Assembly (NCBI RefSeq): GCF_900465055.1
Contig: NZ_LS483250.1
Location: 3,038,001-3,102,000 of the forward strand
Length of the DNA stretch: 64,000 nucleotides
Reading direction: 5' to 3'
DNA from: Moritella yayanosii
GTDB lineage: Bacteria > Pseudomonadota > Gammaproteobacteria > Enterobacterales > Moritellaceae
The translations under genes and the position numbers were made by a program. The notes under the pieces were generated by a model that was not told where the DNA came from, ran no database searches, and worked only from the letters and a program-made list of their open reading frames with translations. Positions 47,789 through 59,240 of the stretch are shown piece by piece; the first letter of the stretch is position 1; each line of letters opens with the position of its first letter.

Positions 47789-48400
47789 ATGCCAATCGAA
47801 ATGCTTGTTACTGCTGGGATTGAAATGTTTTTGAATCAATTATTAAAAGCAGATACAAATGCCGTGGATAAGATCGCGTCGCTAAAAGGTAAAGTGTTAC
47901 AAGTAAATATTGCGGAGTTGCCAAAGCCACTTTATTTTATTTTTTCATCTCAGATCGATGTGTTAGCCAAGTATGACGGTGATGCTGATTGCTGTATGGA
48001 TATAAAGTTGTCTAGCCTTTCTCGCTTACAAGATAGTTCACAATTCACGGCACTGATTAAAGAAGGTGAATTGGATATGCGCGGCGATCCTATGGTAGCA
48101 AGCAAATTTAGCATTATGTTAAAAGAATTAGATATTGATTGGGAAGAGCATTTATCTCGTTACACTGGTGATGTTGCCGCACATAAGTTAGTGCGAGGTG
48201 TAAAGTCGGGTCAAGCTTGGTTGCAAAATAACATGATGATCGCACGCTATAATGTGGCCGAGTATTTAATTGAAGAAATACGTTTAGCGCCCAGCGCCTT
48301 AGAAATCGCTAATTTTTGTGATGAAGTAAGTGAATTAGACCAACGATGTAAGCAGTTTGAAATGCGCTTGGCGTTATTGTCACGTAAGGAAGATGTATAA
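47789..48400 (+). CDS. ubiJ: Ubiquinone biosynthesis accessory factor UbiJ
   Basis: UbiJ is an SCP2-fold lipid-binding protein needed for aerobic and anaerobic ubiquinone synthesis, where it associates with UbiK. The frame opens at ATG 47783, but the AAGGAA at 47778-47783 overlaps that codon. ATG 47789 gives proper spacing and the N-terminus MPIEMLVTAGIE, as in E. coli MPFKPLVTAGIE, so I place the start there (203 residues). The SCP2 part includes GDADCCMDIKLSSL. Its stop directly precedes the ubiB ATG. Confidence 0.93.
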   Translation: MPIEMLVTAGIEMFLNQLLKADTNAVDKIASLKGKVLQVNIAELPKPLYFIFSSQIDVLAKYDGDADCCMDIKLSSLSRLQDSSQFTALIKEGELDMRGDPMVASKFSIMLKELDIDWEEHLSRYTGDVAAHKLVRGVKSGQAWLQNNMMIARYNVAEYLIEEIRLAPSALEIANFCDEVSELDQRCKQFEMRLALLSRKEDV

Positions 48401-50041
48401 ATGACATTGATTGAGCTAAAGCGCTTTTATCATATCCAAAAAGTGATCTTAGAATACGGTATTGATGAGTTACTACCGGTGAAATTGCAACCATTATCGG
48501 TACGTTTATTTCGAAAATCAATTTTTTGGCTTAAAAATAAACATGCGGATAAATCACCGGCAGAAAGAATTAAATTAGCATTACAACAACTTGGCCCAGT
48601 TTTTATTAAATTTGGGCAGATGCTATCAACGCGTCGTGATCTATTACCGCAAGAGTTTGCTGAGCAATTAGCGATGTTACAAGATCAGGTGCCACCATTT
48701 GATAGTAAATTAGCGATGCAGGAGATCGAATCTGCGCTTGGTAAGTCTATTGATGATGTGTTTGATGATTTTGATATGGTGCCATTAGCATCGGCATCGA
48801 TTGCCCAAGTGCATACCGCTAAGTTAAAAAGTAATGGCGAAGAAGTCGTTATTAAAATTATCCGCCCTGATATCGAACCTATTATTCGTGCTGATACCCA
48901 GTTGATGAAACGACTGTCGAAAGTATTACTGAAATTAGTGCCAGAGGCAGCACGTTTGAGACCACTTGAGGTGGTTATGGATTATGAAAAAACCATTCTG
49001 GATGAATTGAATTTAGAACGTGAAGCGGCGAATACAATACAATTACGTCGTAATTTCCTGGATTCTAAAGAATTATATGTACCTGAGATATATCCAGATT
49101 TCACGCATAAAAATATGATTGTGATGGAGCGAATTTATGGTATTCCAGTATCGGATATTGCTGCGTTAAAAGCGCAGGGCACCAATATGAAGTTATTGGC
49201 TGAACGAGGTGTTGAGACCTTCTTTACCCAAGTTTTCCGTGATAGTTTTTTCCATGCCGATATGCATCCTGGTAATGTGTTTGTTTCTTATGAAACGCCT
49301 GAAGATCCGCGTTGGATTGGCATTGATTGTGGTATCGTCGGTACTTTAAATCGTGAAGACAAGCGTTATTTAGCAGAGAATTTGTTAGCCTTTTTCCATC
49401 GTGATTACCGTAAAGTTGCGGAATTACACGTGGACTCTGGTTGGGTGCCATCCTATGTTGATGTCAATGATTTTGAATTTGCGATCCGTACGGTGTGTGA
49501 TCCTATCTTTGAAAAACCATTAGCTGAAATTTCTTTTGGTCACGTATTGGTTAATCTATTTGCTACTGCGCGTAAGTTTGATATGACAGTACAACCGCAA
49601 TTAGTATTATTGCAAAAGACATTATTGTACATTGAGGGATTAGGTCGTCAGCTCTATCCTCAGCTAGACTTATGGGATACTGCAAAACCATTTCTTGAGC
49701 GTTGGGTTAAGGAACAGATGGGGCCACAAGCTGTGTTTTCGGCAGTAAAACAACGGGCGCCATTTTGGGCTGAAAAATTACCTGAGTTACCAGAGTTAGT
49801 GTTTGATACGCTGACAAAAGCAACCAAACAACAAGCTAAATTGGATAAACTGTTCACCCAAGCGGAACAATTTACTCAAAATCAGGCACAGTCAGGTAAA
49901 GGCCGTTATTTGCTGAGTGTGGGTGGTGTCATTATGATTTGTGCCGCAATAGTGTACAATCCAGACTCGACATCGTTAGCATTTAACTTAGCCAGTTTTG
50001 GCTTTGGGTTGACCGCACTCGGTTGGTTTAAGCTTAAATAA
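48401..50041 (+). CDS. ubiB: Ubiquinone biosynthesis regulatory kinase-like protein UbiB
   Basis: UbiB is an atypical ADQ/ADCK-family kinase-like ATPase required for ubiquinone biosynthesis at the membrane. The product has 546 residues, as in E. coli. The family KxGQ motif lies in [16 protein letters not shown] (about 67-82), the ExD-type motif region in [18 protein letters not shown], and the catalytic segment [10 protein letters not shown] at about 286-295. Two C-terminal hydrophobic segments (about 500-545) anchor it. It starts immediately after the ubiJ stop. Confidence 0.96.
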   Translation: MTLIELKRFYHIQKVILEYGIDELLPVKLQPLSVRLFRKSIFWLKNKHADKSPAERIKLALQQLGPVFIKFGQMLSTRRDLLPQEFAEQLAMLQDQVPPFDSKLAMQEIESALGKSIDDVFDDFDMVPLASASIAQVHTAKLKSNGEEVVIKIIRPDIEPIIRADTQLMKRLSKVLLKLVPEAARLRPLEVVMDYEKTILDELNLEREAANTIQLRRNFLDSKELYVPEIYPDFTHKNMIVMERIYGIPVSDIAALKAQGTNMKLLAERGVETFFTQVFRDSFFHADMHPGNVFVSYETPEDPRWIGIDCGIVGTLNREDKRYLAENLLAFFHRDYRKVAELHVDSGWVPSYVDVNDFEFAIRTVCDPIFEKPLAEISFGHVLVNLFATARKFDMTVQPQLVLLQKTLLYIEGLGRQLYPQLDLWDTAKPFLERWVKEQMGPQAVFSAVKQRAPFWAEKLPELPELVFDTLTKATKQQAKLDKLFTQAEQFTQNQAQSGKGRYLLSVGGVIMICAAIVYNPDSTSLAFNLASFGFGLTALGWFKLK

Positions 50042-50167
50042 TCGGAACGAAAAGCGCCGTTAACGTTATCGTAGATCAGGTGCCGTAAATATGTAGTCGA
50101 TATACTGTATACTTATCGATATTAATAATGACGAATTAAATTAAATTACATAAAATAAGGTTTTATC

Positions 50168-50413
50168 ATGGGCGGAATCAGTGTTACTCAGTTAATTATC
50201 ATTGCTGTAATCATTCTTTTATTGTTTGGAACTAAGAAGTTACGTAATGTTGGTGGTGATTTAGGTGCGGCAGTTAAAGGCTTCAAAAAAGCCATGAGTG
50301 ACGAAACGAAAGATACCAAAGCAGAAAATAAAGTGTTGGAAGAAACTAACGCAGTAAAAACAGCAGTAACAAAAGAAGCAACAGAAACAAAAAAAGATAA
50401 AGAACAGGCATAA
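50168..50413 (+). CDS. tatA: Twin-arginine translocase subunit TatA
   Basis: TatA forms the protein-conducting part of the twin-arginine export pathway. The product of 81 residues has one N-terminal membrane helix (about 5-20), the conserved [14 protein letters not shown] hinge and amphipathic helix ([11 protein letters not shown]), then a charged tail rich in Lys, Glu and Thr. It starts 126 bp after ubiB and 3 bp before tatB. Confidence 0.96.
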   Translation: MGGISVTQLIIIAVIILLLFGTKKLRNVGGDLGAAVKGFKKAMSDETKDTKAENKVLEETNAVKTAVTKEATETKKDKEQA

Positions 50414-50416
50414 TGT

Positions 50417-50797
50417 ATGTTTGATATCGGATTTTGGGAAATTATGGTTATTTCAGTGCTGGGCCTTTTAGTATTAGGGCCAGAGCGTTTACCTGTGGCG
50501 ATAAGAACGGTAAGTATTTGGGTGAAAACCATCAAGGATGCAGCTAATTCGGTAAAAGATGAATTGTCACATGAATTAAAAATTCAAGAAATGCATGACA
50601 ATTTGAAAAAAGCCGAGCAACAAGGCATGAACAATATCAGCCCTGAACTGCAGGATTCTATCGACTCTTTACGTGATGCAGCGGCCTCGGTAACGCGGCC
50701 TTATGCGGATGTGAAGACACCGACTTCAACCTCGAAATCTGCGGTTGAAGATAGACCTGAAAATGTAGAACAGGCAATCGAACAGGATAAAAAATAA
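50417..50797 (+). CDS. tatB: Twin-arginine translocase subunit TatB
   Basis: TatB is part of the receptor complex with TatC. The product of 126 residues starts [20 protein letters not shown], the TatB membrane helix, followed by [20 protein letters not shown] and a charged helical region. It is shorter than E. coli TatB (171), mainly in the variable C-terminal tail. The tatC ATG follows its stop codon directly. Confidence 0.95.
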   Translation: MFDIGFWEIMVISVLGLLVLGPERLPVAIRTVSIWVKTIKDAANSVKDELSHELKIQEMHDNLKKAEQQGMNNISPELQDSIDSLRDAAASVTRPYADVKTPTSTSKSAVEDRPENVEQAIEQDKK

Positions 50798-51553
50798 ATG
50801 GCAGCAGATCCAAATACTCAGCCTTTGATTACGCATTTAATCGAACTGAGAGATAGGTTATTACGTGCTAGTGCCGCAATCATCTTAATTTTTATATCAT
50901 TAGTGTATTTTGCTAATGATATTTATCAGTTGGTTTCCGCTCCTTTGATTGCGCAATTACCGGCTGGCACAACCATGATTGCAACAGATGTCGCGACCCC
51001 GTTCTTTACGCCGATAAAGTTAACACTGGTTGCTTCTTCTTTTATTGCTATCCCTTGGATTTTGTACCAAGTTTGGGGTTTTATCGCACCAGGTTTGTAT
51101 AAACATGAGAAAAAATTAATTGCGCCTTTGGTCATTAGCAGTGCTTTTCTTTTTTACCTTGGGGTCGCTTTTTCTTATTTTGTGGTGTTTCCTTTAGCGT
51201 TCCAGTTCTTTGCGTCTGCGGCGCCAGAAGGGGTAACATTTGCGCCTGATATTAGTAGTTATCTTGATTTTGTTTTGAAAATGTTTTTTGCGTTTGGTCT
51301 CGCATTTGAGATCCCCATTGCCACATTAGTATTATGTTGGACTGGTGCGACAACACCTGACAATTTACGTAAAAAACGCCCTTATATTGTTGTTGCTGCA
51401 TTTATCATGGGGATGTTATTAACACCGCCAGATATTATTTCACAAACATTATTAGCGATACCTATGTTGCTATTGTTTGAGTTAGGTTTATTATTTTCTC
51501 GTTTTTACGTTAAACAGGACGAGACCAGAGATGATGAAACAGGAACTGATTGA
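50798..51553 (+). CDS. tatC: Twin-arginine translocase subunit TatC
   Basis: TatC is the six-helix core that recognises twin-arginine signal peptides. The product of 251 residues has the N-terminal [12 protein letters not shown], the first loop region with [21 protein letters not shown] in the middle, and [19 protein letters not shown] near residue 190. It overlaps tatD by 23 bp. Confidence 0.97.
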   Translation: MAADPNTQPLITHLIELRDRLLRASAAIILIFISLVYFANDIYQLVSAPLIAQLPAGTTMIATDVATPFFTPIKLTLVASSFIAIPWILYQVWGFIAPGLYKHEKKLIAPLVISSAFLFYLGVAFSYFVVFPLAFQFFASAAPEGVTFAPDISSYLDFVLKMFFAFGLAFEIPIATLVLCWTGATTPDNLRKKRPYIVVAAFIMGMLLTPPDIISQTLLAIPMLLLFELGLLFSRFYVKQDETRDDETGTD

Positions 51554-52334
51554 TATTGGCGTTAATTTAACAAACGCTGCTTTTCACAAAGATTTACCTG
51601 ATGTTATTGAACGCGCCTCTGCCCAAGGGGTGCGTCGTTTAATTATTACTGGCACGAATATCGCCGAAAGCCAGCTTGCTTATCAACTTACCCAAGATTA
51701 TCCACAACAACTTTATGCCACTGCAGGTATCCACCCACACGATGCACGCCATGCGACGGATTATAGCTGGCAGCAAATTAGAGCGCTAGCCCAGCATGAT
51801 AGTGTGGTGGCTATTGGTGAATGTGGTTTGGATTTTAATCGTGATTTCTCGCCTCGCCCGATGCAAGAAGCTGCGTTTGCCAAGCAGTTAGAGATCGCGG
51901 CCGAATTAAATATGCCGGTATTTATGCACGAACGCGATGCTAACGAACGTTTTATTGCGATCTTAAAAGAATTTCGCTCGGCGTTACCCGCGGCGGTATT
52001 GCACTGTTTTACTGGCTCTGCGAGTGATCTAGCCGCGTGCTTAGAATTGGATTTACATATCGGTATTACCGGCTGGATCTGTGATGAGCGCCGTGGCGCT
52101 GAGTTATACCAGTTGGTGCGAGATATTCCTGCTGATCGGTTAATGCTGGAAACAGATGCGCCGTATTTACTACCTCGAAATCTGCAACCAAAACCCAAAT
52201 CTCGCCGTAATGAACCTTGTTACTTACCGCACGTGGCGGCCACGATTGCCAGCGCGCGTGGTGAGGATATAGACACTTTACTTAGCCGCAGTCTACAAGT
52301 GACAGAACAGTTCTTCCAGCTTCCTCGGTTATGA
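51531..52334 (+). CDS. tatD: TatD-family metal-dependent DNase
   Basis: TatD is a cytoplasmic metal-dependent nuclease of the amidohydrolase fold; it is not needed for Tat export. The product of 267 residues starts [14 protein letters not shown] (the first or second ATG could be used). It lacks the usual HxH at the N-terminus, having DIGVNLT as in E. coli TatD. It keeps [29 protein letters not shown] and the final [10 protein letters not shown]. It overlaps the end of tatC. Confidence 0.95.
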   Translation: MMKQELIDIGVNLTNAAFHKDLPDVIERASAQGVRRLIITGTNIAESQLAYQLTQDYPQQLYATAGIHPHDARHATDYSWQQIRALAQHDSVVAIGECGLDFNRDFSPRPMQEAAFAKQLEIAAELNMPVFMHERDANERFIAILKEFRSALPAAVLHCFTGSASDLAACLELDLHIGITGWICDERRGAELYQLVRDIPADRLMLETDAPYLLPRNLQPKPKSRRNEPCYLPHVAATIASARGEDIDTLLSRSLQVTEQFFQLPRL

Positions 52335-52383
52335 GCATTATCACCTGTTTTCATTTTATTCTTGCATCACAGTAGACAAAACC

Positions 52384-52417
52384 GACTAATCAGTCTATTT
52401 TAATTGACTAACTAGTC
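52384..52417. promoter_or_regulatory. Tandem palindromic sites upstream of the aldehyde dehydrogenase gene
   Basis: Two related imperfect 12-bp palindromes, GACTAATCAGTC (52384-52395) and GACTAACTAGTC (52406-52417), lie 22 bp apart (about two DNA turns). They fall between tatD and the aldehyde dehydrogenase/TetR pair. The outer arms (AACCGACTA and TAGTCGGTT) also form one long inverted repeat. They are good candidates for the operator of the downstream TetR protein, an inference from position. Confidence 0.6.
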
Positions 52418-52440
52418 GGTTTTTATATTGAGGTGTGAGC

Positions 52441-53892
52441 ATGATGAGTGTAGCGGAAATCAAACTGAATGATAGCGATGGTATTGATGAGATTGCAGCA
52501 ATGGAGCAGATCTTTGCGACGCAAAAAAAAGCCTATTTAAGCCAACCTGAATGGGATAAGGCCGAGCGTAAAAAACGCTTATTATTATTTAAAGTGGCTT
52601 TCTTAGCAAACAAAGAAGCGTTATTGACCGCTGTTTCTGAAGATTACGGCCACCGTTCTCGTTACGACACTTTAATTGCGGATATCTTACCAACGACGGC
52701 ACAATTTAATTATACTCTCGCGCGCTTAGCGAAGTGGATGAAGCCGACACGACGTAGTCCTGGTTTGTTATTAGCGCCTGCAAGCGTCACTATCCATTAT
52801 CAACCAGTTGGTGTGGTGGGCATTGTTGTTCCCTGGAACTTTCCGATTAATCTGGCTGTGGTTCCACTTATTACCAGTATTGCCGCCGGTAATCGCGCGA
52901 TGCTCAAAATGTCGGAATTCACCCCGAAAACCAATCAAGTATTAAAGAAAATCATTACTTCGGTGTTTGATAGTAAAGACGTGTGTATTATTGAGGGTGA
53001 AACGGCTCTGTCTGCAGCGTTTACTAAATTGCCTTTTGATCACTTATTATTTACGGGGTCGACGGTTGTTGGTAAGCATGTTATGCGTGCCGCCGCAGAT
53101 AACCTGACGCCTGTGACACTTGAATTAGGCGGTAAATCGCCAGTGGTAGTTGCCCCTGATATTGATATCAAAGTGGCCGTTAATCGTATTATGCTAGGCA
53201 AGAGCCTTAATGCCGGACAGATCTGTGTTGCCCCTGATTATATTCTTTGTCCGCGTGCGAAAGTTGCGGAGTTTGTGAACGAGTATCGTAATGAGTTTAA
53301 TCGCCGTTATCCTGCAGCAATGCAGAATGATGACTACACCAATATTGTTGATGATCGTCAGTATACTCGTCTTAAATCATGGTTAGAAGATGCTAAGCAA
53401 AAAGGGGCGAAAGTTGAAACCATGCAAGATGGCAGTAGTTGTGATGATCAAAGACACCGCATGTTACCGCACTTATTATTAGATACAACGGAAAATATGC
53501 AGTTAATGCAGCATGAGATCTTTGGACCGTTATTACCTATTCTACCTTACGATACGATTGATGATGCAATTAGCCACATTAAAACGCGTCCACATCCATT
53601 AGCGTTATATATCATGAGTTTTGATAAAAATACTCAGCAACAGATCATACGTGAGACGATTTCCGGTGGCGTAGCGATTAATGATACAATTATGCATGTT
53701 GCAGCGGAAGATGCTCCGTTTGGTGGCGTTGGACCTGCCGGTATGGGACATTATCATGGTGTTGAAGGCTTCCGTACGTTTTCGAAATCAAAAACCATTT
53801 TGAAACAAGGCAAATTCCATTCTACGCGTTTTGTTCACGCGCCTTATGGGAGTTTGATACAAAAAATAATTTTGAAATTTTTCTTGAGATAA
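52441..53892 (+). CDS. Coniferyl-aldehyde-dehydrogenase-like aldehyde dehydrogenase
   Basis: This is an NAD(P)-dependent aldehyde dehydrogenase. The frame opens at GTG 52435, but GAGG at 52430-52433 suits ATG 52441, giving 483 residues. Motifs seen are PVGVVGIVVPWNFPINL (cofactor binding), FTGSTVVGKHVM, LELGGKSPVVV with the general-base glutamate (about 230) and NAGQICVAPDY with the catalytic cysteine (about 263). The C-terminus ends in a hydrophobic-basic tail (IQKIILKFFLR). The substrate is unknown; coniferyl-type and medium-chain aldehydes are usual for this group. A TetR gene follows by 1 bp. Confidence 0.9.
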   Translation: MMSVAEIKLNDSDGIDEIAAMEQIFATQKKAYLSQPEWDKAERKKRLLLFKVAFLANKEALLTAVSEDYGHRSRYDTLIADILPTTAQFNYTLARLAKWMKPTRRSPGLLLAPASVTIHYQPVGVVGIVVPWNFPINLAVVPLITSIAAGNRAMLKMSEFTPKTNQVLKKIITSVFDSKDVCIIEGETALSAAFTKLPFDHLLFTGSTVVGKHVMRAAADNLTPVTLELGGKSPVVVAPDIDIKVAVNRIMLGKSLNAGQICVAPDYILCPRAKVAEFVNEYRNEFNRRYPAAMQNDDYTNIVDDRQYTRLKSWLEDAKQKGAKVETMQDGSSCDDQRHRMLPHLLLDTTENMQLMQHEIFGPLLPILPYDTIDDAISHIKTRPHPLALYIMSFDKNTQQQIIRETISGGVAINDTIMHVAAEDAPFGGVGPAGMGHYHGVEGFRTFSKSKTILKQGKFHSTRFVHAPYGSLIQKIILKFFLR

Positions 53893-53893
53893 T

Positions 53894-54484
53894 ATGACTA
53901 AATCAAAAAGAACACTGATCTTGGATGCCGCATTAGCGTTATTCACGATCAATGGTTTTCACGGTACCACGACAGCTGCGATTGCACGTGAAGCTAAAGT
54001 TGCCACGGGTACCTTGTTTCATCACTTTGTGACCAAAGAAGTGTTAATTGAAGCCTTGTACCTTGAGGTGAAAAAAGAATTTGCGCAGGCGCTGTTACAG
54101 AAAAACGATCCAGATTCGGTGTTTCCATTAACAGATATTTGGGTTAACGGGGTCACTTGGTTAGTCTGTCAGCCACAAAAAATGGCGTTTATTCTACTGT
54201 GTAGCCATTCACTGTATTTTGATAAAAAGATCCAGCTGGCGATATGGCAAGAGGTATTAGGTTTTTTTACGCAATTGCTTAATACTGGTATTAAAAATGG
54301 CACTATTAAGGACTTACCTATTCAGTACCTACTCACCACATGTGAGAGTATCTTATTATCCACGGCGAGTTATGTGTATGCATTACCTGCAACAGATCAA
54401 AAGGTTGCGATTAATTCGTCAATTAGTGTAATTGTTGATGCTATTTCAGTACCAGGTGCAGATATTCACTTACTCTCGCGGTAA
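53894..54484 (+). CDS. TetR-family transcriptional regulator
   Basis: This 196-residue protein has an N-terminal TetR-type helix-turn-helix: LILDAALALFTINGFHGTT then TAAIAREAKVATGTLFHHF and TKEVLIEALY. The C-terminal ligand-binding and dimerisation half is variable, as usual for the family. It starts 1 bp after the aldehyde dehydrogenase stop, so they are cotranscribed, and it probably represses its own operon through the tandem palindromes at 52384-52417. The inducer is not known. Confidence 0.9.
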   Translation: MTKSKRTLILDAALALFTINGFHGTTTAAIAREAKVATGTLFHHFVTKEVLIEALYLEVKKEFAQALLQKNDPDSVFPLTDIWVNGVTWLVCQPQKMAFILLCSHSLYFDKKIQLAIWQEVLGFFTQLLNTGIKNGTIKDLPIQYLLTTCESILLSTASYVYALPATDQKVAINSSISVIVDAISVPGADIHLLSR

Positions 54485-54547
54485 GATGAGCACATAACCA
54501 AGTGCAAATCCTTGAACTTGGTTGCCCAATGCGCATTCCTATCCTAG

Positions 54548-55576
<1,029 letters not shown>

Positions 55577-55636
55577 TTATTTAGAGACCATGATCTTAGA
55601 GATAACTACACTGTAGGTAATCATGTCGCGTTAATA

Positions 55637-55666
55637 AAAAACCGAGCATCAAGCTCGGTTTTTTTG
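55637..55666. terminator. Bidirectional terminator between hemB and gppA
   Basis: ACCGAGC (55641-55647) pairs with GCTCGGT (55653-55659) around ATCAA, with an A-run before and T-run after, between convergent genes. Confidence 0.9.
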
Positions 55667-55694
55667 TTTTTATCATGACGATAATATATTGAAA

Positions 55695-57197
55695 CTAGCG
55701 CTCTTGAATACGAAATTGCAGATGTTGCTTCGCTTGTAACTCTAATTCAGATGCTAATGCCGCTGCACGTAATGGATGTTGGGCTAACCAGTGCGTTGGC
55801 AAGGTGATAATTAAGGTATTTTCTTCTGCGAGAGTGAGTGAGAAATCAGGGATCGTACCATCAGTACGTCGCAAGGCTAATGTGCATGAGACTCTTAAAA
55901 TACGACAAAGCAGTAACGCACTGGCGTAGCTGATTGCGGATTGTTGCGCTAACAAAGATAAATTTAATTCATCACGCTGATTAATCAATAACGCCGACAG
56001 CAGTTGTTTCTGCGCTTTGGTAAAACCAAGCATCATCGTGTTATCGATAATATAAGCGGCATGTTGTGGCGCTTTTTTATAATCAATTGATAAACCGATT
56101 TCGTGTAAGCCGCTAACGTAAGCAAGTAAAGGACCGGCTTGAGTATCGTCTGCTGCAATGGTATATTTTAACTGATCGAAGGCTTTTAGCGCGGTGTGTT
56201 TAACACGTTCAGCTTGTTCTAGATCTAACTGATGTTTGATCATTAATCCATGGACTGTTTGTTGGCGAACATTGTGACTGGCACGGAGTCCGGTCATTTC
56301 GTAAATAACCCCTTCTCTTAACGCGCCCCCGGCTAAAAACATATTGTTAATATCGAGGTTTTCAAATAACGCGGTAAGAATAGCTAAACCACTGGTAAAT
56401 ACAGGTTTTCTATCGGTTGCTAAGCCTTTAATATTCAGGTTATCCATATGACCACAAGCAATCGCTTGCTGCTGAATACGATGTAGTTTAGCCAGTGTTA
56501 TGTATTCGTTTTCACCTTGTGCAACCATAATTTCTTGCAGGGCTTGGATCGTACCGGAAGCGCCGATACAAGTATCCCAGCCAAAGGTTAAATACTTTTC
56601 TTGCAGAGGGTTCAACACCGCTTTTGCCGCATCAATAGCCTGGGTAAAGTTGTGTTGATTGAGCTTACCATCGGTAAAATAGTGTTTTAACCAAGTGACA
56701 CAACCCATTTTAAAGCTATAAAGTAATTTAGCTTGGGCTTGTTCACCAATAATGAGTTCAGTGCTAGCGCCGCCAATATCTATCACTAAACGATTACCTT
56801 GACCACTGCTGGTATAGGCAACGCCTTTGTAGATAAGTGCGGCTTCTTGTTCTCCGGAAATAATATTTATCGGATGAGCCAATATTTGTTCTGCTGTTGT
56901 GAGAAACTCCGCTACATTATTCGCTAAGCGTAATGTAGCCGTGCCAACAATACGAATATTCGCAGTCGGAATATCCTGTAATTGTTCTGCAAACAAACTT
57001 AAGCAATCCCATCCACGCTGTAACGCGGCTTGGTCAAGATGATTGTTTGCATCAAGGCCGGCAGCAAGTCTCACTTTGCGTTTAACTTTAGCTACAGTTT
57101 GTAGACTATTGTTAATTTCACGAACAACCAGCATATGAAAGCTGTTTGAACCAAGGTCAATGACAGCATATAAATTGGACGAACTTTTTTTACTCAC
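55695..57197 (-). CDS. gppA: Guanosine pentaphosphate phosphatase / exopolyphosphatase
   Basis: GppA converts pppGpp to ppGpp and belongs to the Ppx/GppA family. The sequence follows E. coli GppA throughout: NLYAVIDLGSNSFHMLVVRE near the N-terminus, VKRKVRLAAGLD, RLVIDIGGASTELI and GASGTIQALQEIMVAQG, then LAGGALREG and LHEIGLSIDYKKAPQHAAYI. The frame is open from TTG 57221, but the GTG at 57197 (SKKSSSNLYAV) gives an N-terminus close to E. coli; I place it there (500 residues). It lies downstream of rhlB, as in E. coli. Confidence 0.94.
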   Translation of the reverse strand: MSKKSSSNLYAVIDLGSNSFHMLVVREINNSLQTVAKVKRKVRLAAGLDANNHLDQAALQRGWDCLSLFAEQLQDIPTANIRIVGTATLRLANNVAEFLTTAEQILAHPINIISGEQEAALIYKGVAYTSSGQGNRLVIDIGGASTELIIGEQAQAKLLYSFKMGCVTWLKHYFTDGKLNQHNFTQAIDAAKAVLNPLQEKYLTFGWDTCIGASGTIQALQEIMVAQGENEYITLAKLHRIQQQAIACGHMDNLNIKGLATDRKPVFTSGLAILTALFENLDINNMFLAGGALREGVIYEMTGLRASHNVRQQTVHGLMIKHQLDLEQAERVKHTALKAFDQLKYTIAADDTQAGPLLAYVSGLHEIGLSIDYKKAPQHAAYIIDNTMMLGFTKAQKQLLSALLINQRDELNLSLLAQQSAISYASALLLCRILRVSCTLALRRTDGTIPDFSLTLAEENTLIITLPTHWLAQHPLRAAALASELELQAKQHLQFRIQER

Positions 57198-57230
57198 ACT
57201 AATCACTTTATCTATAAACAAACTATTTAA

Positions 57231-58529
57231 TTAATGGGTTTTGTTATGCGGATTATGCTGACGTTGGCCAGTACGACGCGTTCTGTTATTGCGATCGTTC
57301 ATTGATCTTGAATTACCTGGACGCGCACGTTTAGTGTGAATTGGTCGTGGTAAGTCAGTGAGCAATGCGGATTTATCGTAATGGCAAACTGGGATCGTAT
57401 GTTCAATGAATTCTTCAATCGCGGGTAAATTATAAATGTATTTTTCACAAGCGAAACTAATTGAATGACCTTCTGCACCAGCACGACCGGTACGGCCAAT
57501 ACGGTGTACGTAATCACCACAATTATCTGGTAAATCATAGTTAAATACATGACTTACTGCAGGAATATGTAGGCCACGTGCAGCCACATCGGTTGCGACT
57601 AAGATATCTAATGTACCTTGGGTAAACTGCTCGAGAATGCTGTTACGTTTCTTCTGCGGGATATCGCCAGTTAACAAGCCAACGCGATGTTTATCTGCCG
57701 CGAGGTGACCCCAAATGTCTTCACATTTGTGTTTTGTGTTAGCAAATACAATAGCGCGTTCTGGCCATTCTTCTTCGATTAACGTTTGTAATAAAGCCAT
57801 TTTATCATCATTTGACGGATGGAATAGCTCTTGAGTGATGCTGCTGCCGGTCACTTTTTCTGCATCAACGGTCACTTCTTCGGGTTCATTCATGTGCTGA
57901 TAAGCCAGTTCGCGAATATCCCAAGTAAAGGTAGCTGAAAATAGTAAGTTTAGGCGCTGCTTTGGCTCTGGCATTTTACGCATTAGATAACGAATATCTT
58001 TAATGAAACCTTGGTCCAACATGCGATCGGCTTCATCAAGCACTAATGCTTCAACACCGGACAAATCCATTGCGTTTTGTTTTTCAAAATCAATGATTCG
58101 GCCCACGGTACCAATAATAATATCAACGCCTTTTGCAAGATTATCACGTTGAATATCGTAGCTTTCGCCACCATAAACTAGCCCCATTTTAAGGCCTGTC
58201 GCTTTGGCGATTGGTAATGCATCTTTATGAATTTGAATTGCAAGTTCGCGAGTTGGCGCTAAGATAATGGCGCGAGGCTTATTTTTTGGACGATCTTCAG
58301 CGACTGGTTTTTTCAATAAATGATGGAAAATAGCGGCTAAAAATGCAATCGTTTTACCTGTCCCTGTCTGTGCTTGACCAGCGACATCTTTACCTTTGAT
58401 GGAAAATGGCAAACTAAGCGCTTGAATTGGTGTACAATATTCGAAGCCTGACGCTTCTAACCCAGACAGTACGTCGGCATTAAGGCCAAACTGGGAGAAC
58501 TTATGTTCTGTAAGATGTTTTTTGCTCAT
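57231..58529 (-). CDS. rhlB: ATP-dependent RNA helicase RhlB
   Basis: RhlB is the DEAD-box RNA helicase of the RNA degradosome. The product of 432 residues has the Q motif ([13 protein letters not shown]), motif I AQTGTGKT, Ia [22 protein letters not shown], and [18 protein letters not shown] and [10 protein letters not shown]. The C-terminal tail is basic and Arg/Asn-rich ([10 protein letters not shown]). It is the first gene of the rhlB-gppA unit, divergent from trxA. Confidence 0.96.
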   Translation of the reverse strand: MSKKHLTEHKFSQFGLNADVLSGLEASGFEYCTPIQALSLPFSIKGKDVAGQAQTGTGKTIAFLAAIFHHLLKKPVAEDRPKNKPRAIILAPTRELAIQIHKDALPIAKATGLKMGLVYGGESYDIQRDNLAKGVDIIIGTVGRIIDFEKQNAMDLSGVEALVLDEADRMLDQGFIKDIRYLMRKMPEPKQRLNLLFSATFTWDIRELAYQHMNEPEEVTVDAEKVTGSSITQELFHPSNDDKMALLQTLIEEEWPERAIVFANTKHKCEDIWGHLAADKHRVGLLTGDIPQKKRNSILEQFTQGTLDILVATDVAARGLHIPAVSHVFNYDLPDNCGDYVHRIGRTGRAGAEGHSISFACEKYIYNLPAIEEFIEHTIPVCHYDKSALLTDLPRPIHTKRARPGNSRSMNDRNNRTRRTGQRQHNPHNKTH

Positions 58530-58636
58530 TTAATTAGCATATCAGGTTAAGCTTGCATTAAGAACTTAAATCTATTGAAATAGGACAATGAGTCCCACAT
58601 ATATATAGTAACAAAATTATTTTATTGGAGTAAAAA

Positions 58637-58963
58637 ATGAGCGACAAAATTATTCAGCTAACCGATGCTGCTTTTGATACGGATGTTATAAATTCAGAAT
58701 TACCTGTACTAGTTGATTTCTGGGCTGAATGGTGTGGACCTTGCAAAATGATCGCACCAATCTTAAGTGAAGTTGCGGAAGAGTACGCAGGTAAAGTAAT
58801 TATCGGAAAACTAAATATCGATCAAAATTCAGATACTCCACCTAAATTTGGTATTCGCGGTATTCCGACTTTATTGTTATTTAAAAATGGTGCTGTAGCA
58901 GCAACTAAAGTTGGCGCATTATCAAAAGCGCAATTACAAAGTTTTCTAGACGAAAACCTGTAA
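58637..58963 (+). CDS. trxA: Thioredoxin 1
   Basis: TrxA is the small dithiol reductant of the cytoplasm. The product of 108 residues has the active site [10 protein letters not shown] (Cys 33 and 36 region) and the cis-proline loop [14 protein letters not shown], as in E. coli thioredoxin. It starts at ATG 58637 after GGAG and is divergent from rhlB. A 14-bp hairpin follows at 58972. Confidence 0.97.
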   Translation: MSDKIIQLTDAAFDTDVINSELPVLVDFWAEWCGPCKMIAPILSEVAEEYAGKVIIGKLNIDQNSDTPPKFGIRGIPTLLLFKNGAVAATKVGALSKAQLQSFLDENL

Positions 58964-58971
58964 CATGTAAA

Positions 58972-59008
58972 ATACTGACGAGATTTTGTTTTTTAATCTC
59001 GTCAGTAT
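58972..59008 (+). terminator. Hairpin after trxA
   Basis: ATACTGACGAGATT (58972-58985) and AATCTCGTCAGTAT (58995-59008) pair perfectly over 14 bp around TTGTTTTTT. No T-run follows, so it may be an mRNA 3'-end stabiliser or Rho-assisted terminator rather than a classical one. Confidence 0.6.
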
Positions 59009-59090
59009 GCTATTATTTAGTGGACGAATAAAATTATTAATGCTAATTTGACTGTTCGTTTATTGTTCTATGTGCCGAATCTGGCATCAT

Positions 59091-59180
59091 AATCAATGAT
59101 CCGATCATTGATTCAATAACTCAAAAAATATCGATTCATTACTTAGTTTAATGTCTCACACACTCGATCATTGATTCAAT
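59091..59180 (+). repeat. Repeats in the rho leader region
   Basis: CGATCATTGATTCAAT occurs twice (59102-59117 and 59165-59180). The first copy also forms an inverted repeat with AATCAATGAT at 59091-59100 (10-bp stem with loop CCG). They lie 60-150 bp before rho. Confidence 0.6.
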
Positions 59181-59240
59181 TATTTTATCCTTGGTTGACA
59201 TCCCGTTACGCAAAGGTTGCATAAGCTCGAACTCATCATT

